Positions 5,339 through 7,124 of a DNA stretch of 7,124 bases are shown piece after piece (the stretch's first letter is position 1; every line of letters starts with the position of its first letter). The notes under the pieces are model-generated. The model saw nothing but the letters and a program-made list of their open reading frames with translations, was not told the DNA's origin and did not search any database. The DNA is taken from assembly GCA_021812905.1 (NCBI GenBank), contig JAKAMM010000087.1, positions 1 to 7,124 of the forward strand, given 5' to 3'. This DNA comes from Chloroflexota bacterium (GTDB lineage: Bacteria > Chloroflexota > Anaerolineae > Anaerolineales > Villigracilaceae). Position numbers and translations under genes: made by a program.

Positions 5339-7124
5339 GTGAAGACCACGGTCGTTCATCTTGAAGGAATCGAGTCGGTTCTTTCTGCCAACGGGGTTGA
5401 AAAGAAAATGTGCCGACATTCTGGCATTCATAAAGTGGAAGCCAACTTTATGACCGGCACCGCCACCGTCTATCACGATGATTCAGTGACGTTGGCGGAG
5501 ATCAAACAATGTGTGGCGGATTGCGGCTACGGATGCGCTGGTGAAGCCGCGCCCGCTCACGTGGTCAAGCAGGGTGATCCGCCGATGGAAATGGCGCACG
5601 CGGGACATGCAATGCCAATGCCCGCCACGATGGCGGGTGAACATGCCGGGCATGATATGGCAGCGATTGGCGCTACTGGCGGCGAAATGGAATCCATGGC
5701 GCACGAAATGGGTCACGGCGCGGGCATGAGCATGGAAGGCATGGTGCGCGACATGCGTAACCGCTTCATCGTTTCATTCATCCTTGCCATTCCAGTCTTC
5801 CTCTTTTCGCCACTCTTCACCGACTTCTTCAAAGTTCAACTGCCCCTGCCATTCGGACTTTCGAATCAGGTCCTTTCATTCTTGCTTGCCACGCCCGCCG
5901 TGCTGTATGGCGGCTGGGTGTTTTACATCGGCGCGTGGCGCGGGCTGAAAAACAGTACGCTGAACATGGCTGTTTTGGTTACACTTTCAGTGCTGGCGGG
6001 CTATCTCTTCAGCGTCGCTGCCACGTTCCTTTTCAAAGGTGAAGTCTTTTACGAGGCAGCGGTATTATTACTCACCTTCGTTCTTTTCGGTCATTGGATG
6101 GAAATGCGCGCTCGCTCCGGTGCATCGCAAGCCATCCAAGCTCTGATGAATCTGGCGCCGCCCAAAGCCACCATCATTCGGAACGGCGAGCCGGTCGAAA
6201 TCTCGACCTCGGACGTTCTCCTCGACGATATCGTACTCATCCGCCCCGGCGACAAGATCCCGGTGGACGGCGTCGTTACCGAGGGCGAATCGAACGTGGA
6301 CGAATCCATGCTGACGGGTGAGAGTCTGCCCGTTAAAAAAGAAGTTGGCTCGTTAGTGGCAGGTGCGACGATCAACAAGACCGGCACGTTCCGCTTCCGC
6401 GCGACGAAGGTTGGCGCGGACACCGCGCTGGCGCAGATCGTCAAACTGGTGCAGATGGCGCAGAACTCGAAAGCCCCGTCACAACGATTGGCAGACCGGG
6501 CAGCACAGTGGTTGGTCGCTGCTGCTGTCATTTTCGGTGTGGCGACGTTCTTTGGATGGTGTTTCTTTGGTGGTCGTTACGTGCCTGCGGAGATGAGTCC
6601 AACAGTCTGGGCGCTCACGCTAGCAATCACCGTTGTGGTCATCGCCTGCCCTGATGCACTCGGTCTTGCCACACCAACTGCGGTGATGGTCGGCACGGGA
6701 CTCGGCGCGCAGAACGGCATCCTGTATAAAAACGCCACCGCGCTGGAACAGGCCGCGAAACTGCAAGCTATCATCTTCGACAAGACCGGTACGCTCACGG
6801 AGGGCAAGCCGCAGGTGGTAGAGATAGTGACCAGTGATCAGTCGTCAGTAATCAGTGGCACTGATGAGTTTCTCAGGCTGGTCGCGTCGGCAGAGCAATC
6901 GTCCGAACACCCACTGGCACAAGCCATCGTGGACAAGGCTAAAGCTCAAAACCTAAAGATGGAACAGCCATCCGGTTTCGAGGCAATCCCCGGTCACGGC
7001 ATGAAGGCGAAAGTCGCGGGCAGGAGCTTGCTCGTCGGCAATCGCAAGTTAATGCGTGACAACAAGATCACGATGGATGGTTACGAAGAACGCGCTTCAT
7101 CGCTCGAAGGCGCGGGACGCACGG
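5339..7124 (+). CDS. CopB-like heavy-metal P1B-type ATPase with CPD motif (3' end beyond window)
   Basis: The first 595 residues of a metal-exporting P-type ATPase, cut off by the window end; translated from a GTG start supported by a good ribosome site. Residues 3-66 form an HMA-like fold in which the usual CxxC is Ser13-x-x-Ser16; Cys25, Cys58, Cys62 and Cys66 lie elsewhere in it. Residues 83-139 are a linker with 13 Met and 6 His. Membrane helices begin at about 142 ([15 protein letters not shown]). Later motifs: TGES of the actuator domain (326-329), the ion-site motif Cys437-Pro-Asp439 followed by ALGLATP, the phosphorylation site DKTGTLT (481-487, Asp481), SEHPLA with His524-Pro525, and GHG (552-554). 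The hinge GDGxND and last two helices are outside the window. The His/Met-rich N terminus and overall layout resemble CopB (P1B-3), which has CPH; copper or silver export is likely but not proven because the third motif residue is Asp. Confidence 0.93.
   Translation, partial: MKTTVVHLEGIESVLSANGVEKKMCRHSGIHKVEANFMTGTATVYHDDSVTLAEIKQCVADCGYGCAGEAAPAHVVKQGDPPMEMAHAGHAMPMPATMAGEHAGHDMAAIGATGGEMESMAHEMGHGAGMSMEGMVRDMRNRFIVSFILAIPVFLFSPLFTDFFKVQLPLPFGLSNQVLSFLLATPAVLYGGWVFYIGAWRGLKNSTLNMAVLVTLSVLAGYLFSVAATFLFKGEVFYEAAVLLLTFVLFGHWMEMRARSGASQAIQALMNLAPPKATIIRNGEPVEISTSDVLLDDIVLIRPGDKIPVDGVVTEGESNVDESMLTGESLPVKKEVGSLVAGATINKTGTFRFRATKVGADTALAQIVKLVQMAQNSKAPSQRLADRAAQWLVAAAVIFGVATFFGWCFFGGRYVPAEMSPTVWALTLAITVVVIACPDALGLATPTAVMVGTGLGAQNGILYKNATALEQAAKLQAIIFDKTGTLTEGKPQVVEIVTSDQSSVISGTDEFLRLVASAEQSSEHPLAQAIVDKAKAQNLKMEQPSGFEAIPGHGMKAKVAGRSLLVGNRKLMRDNKITMDGYEERASSLEGAGRT
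6829..6865 (+). repeat. Heptamer tandem repeats with inverted end inside the ATPase gene
   Basis: Four consecutive 7-base units, GACCAGT, GATCAGT, CGTCAGT and AATCAGT (6829-6856), are followed by GG and CACTGAT; CACTGAT (6859-6865) is the exact reverse complement of ATCAGTG (6851-6857). They encode the Ser-rich stretch [12 protein letters not shown] between DKTGT and the start of the nucleotide-binding domain, a region variable in length among P1B ATPases, so the frame is kept. It looks like a short repeat expansion or insertion tolerated in a loop. I recall similar ATCAGT-type repeats from other bacterial genomes but cannot verify that here. Confidence 0.6.

Noticed and set aside
6091..6531. 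Open frame of 146 codons on the - strand and shorter + frames in the same area
   Set aside because: All overlap the ATPase coding sequence, whose motifs read through without a break.

Overview
This is a 7.1 kb bacterial window in which every supported gene lies on the + strand. Coding density is very high: the longest gap is 91 bases, and no RNA gene, insertion sequence, CRISPR array or convincing terminator is visible. Base composition is moderate in G+C. Overall protein style (a UbiB-type kinase ending in two C-terminal membrane helices, and a CopB-like ATPase with a CPD motif) reminds me of Chloroflexota, perhaps Anaerolineae. That placement is an impression from recalled sequences, not a demonstrated assignment.

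Layout from left to right: (1) a small membrane protein with a His-rich tail ending in Cys-Cys (31-288, possibly starting before the window); (2) a small heat-shock protein of the Hsp20 family (331-780); (3) an ABC1/UbiB-family atypical kinase (787-2478), only 6 bases after Hsp20 and without a clear ribosome binding site; (4) a 67-residue YHS-domain protein (2503-2706); (5) a cyclopropane-fatty-acid synthase-type methyltransferase (2752-4074); a 91-base gap holding a candidate promoter and an overlapping inverted repeat; (6) a site-2-protease-type M50 membrane metalloprotease with a C-terminal CBS pair (4166-5305); (7) a heavy-metal P1B-type ATPase starting at a GTG (5339 to beyond the window end).

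Taken together the genes look like a membrane-and-metal stress island. A chaperone protects proteins, UbiB and Cfa act on or around membrane lipids and quinones, an intramembrane protease with a nucleotide-sensing-type module may relay membrane stress, and three proteins (His-rich/CC, YHS, ATPase) are suited to binding or exporting a soft or transition metal, probably copper. The joint function is inferred from co-location and spacing.

The most notable protein is the ATPase. Its membrane metal-site motif is Cys-Pro-Asp instead of the usual CPC or CPH. Its N-terminal HMA-like domain has the CxxC pair replaced by SxxS, and a Met/His-rich linker follows. A small run of 7-base tandem repeats ending in an inverted copy sits inside its coding sequence, between the phosphorylation motif and the nucleotide-binding domain.
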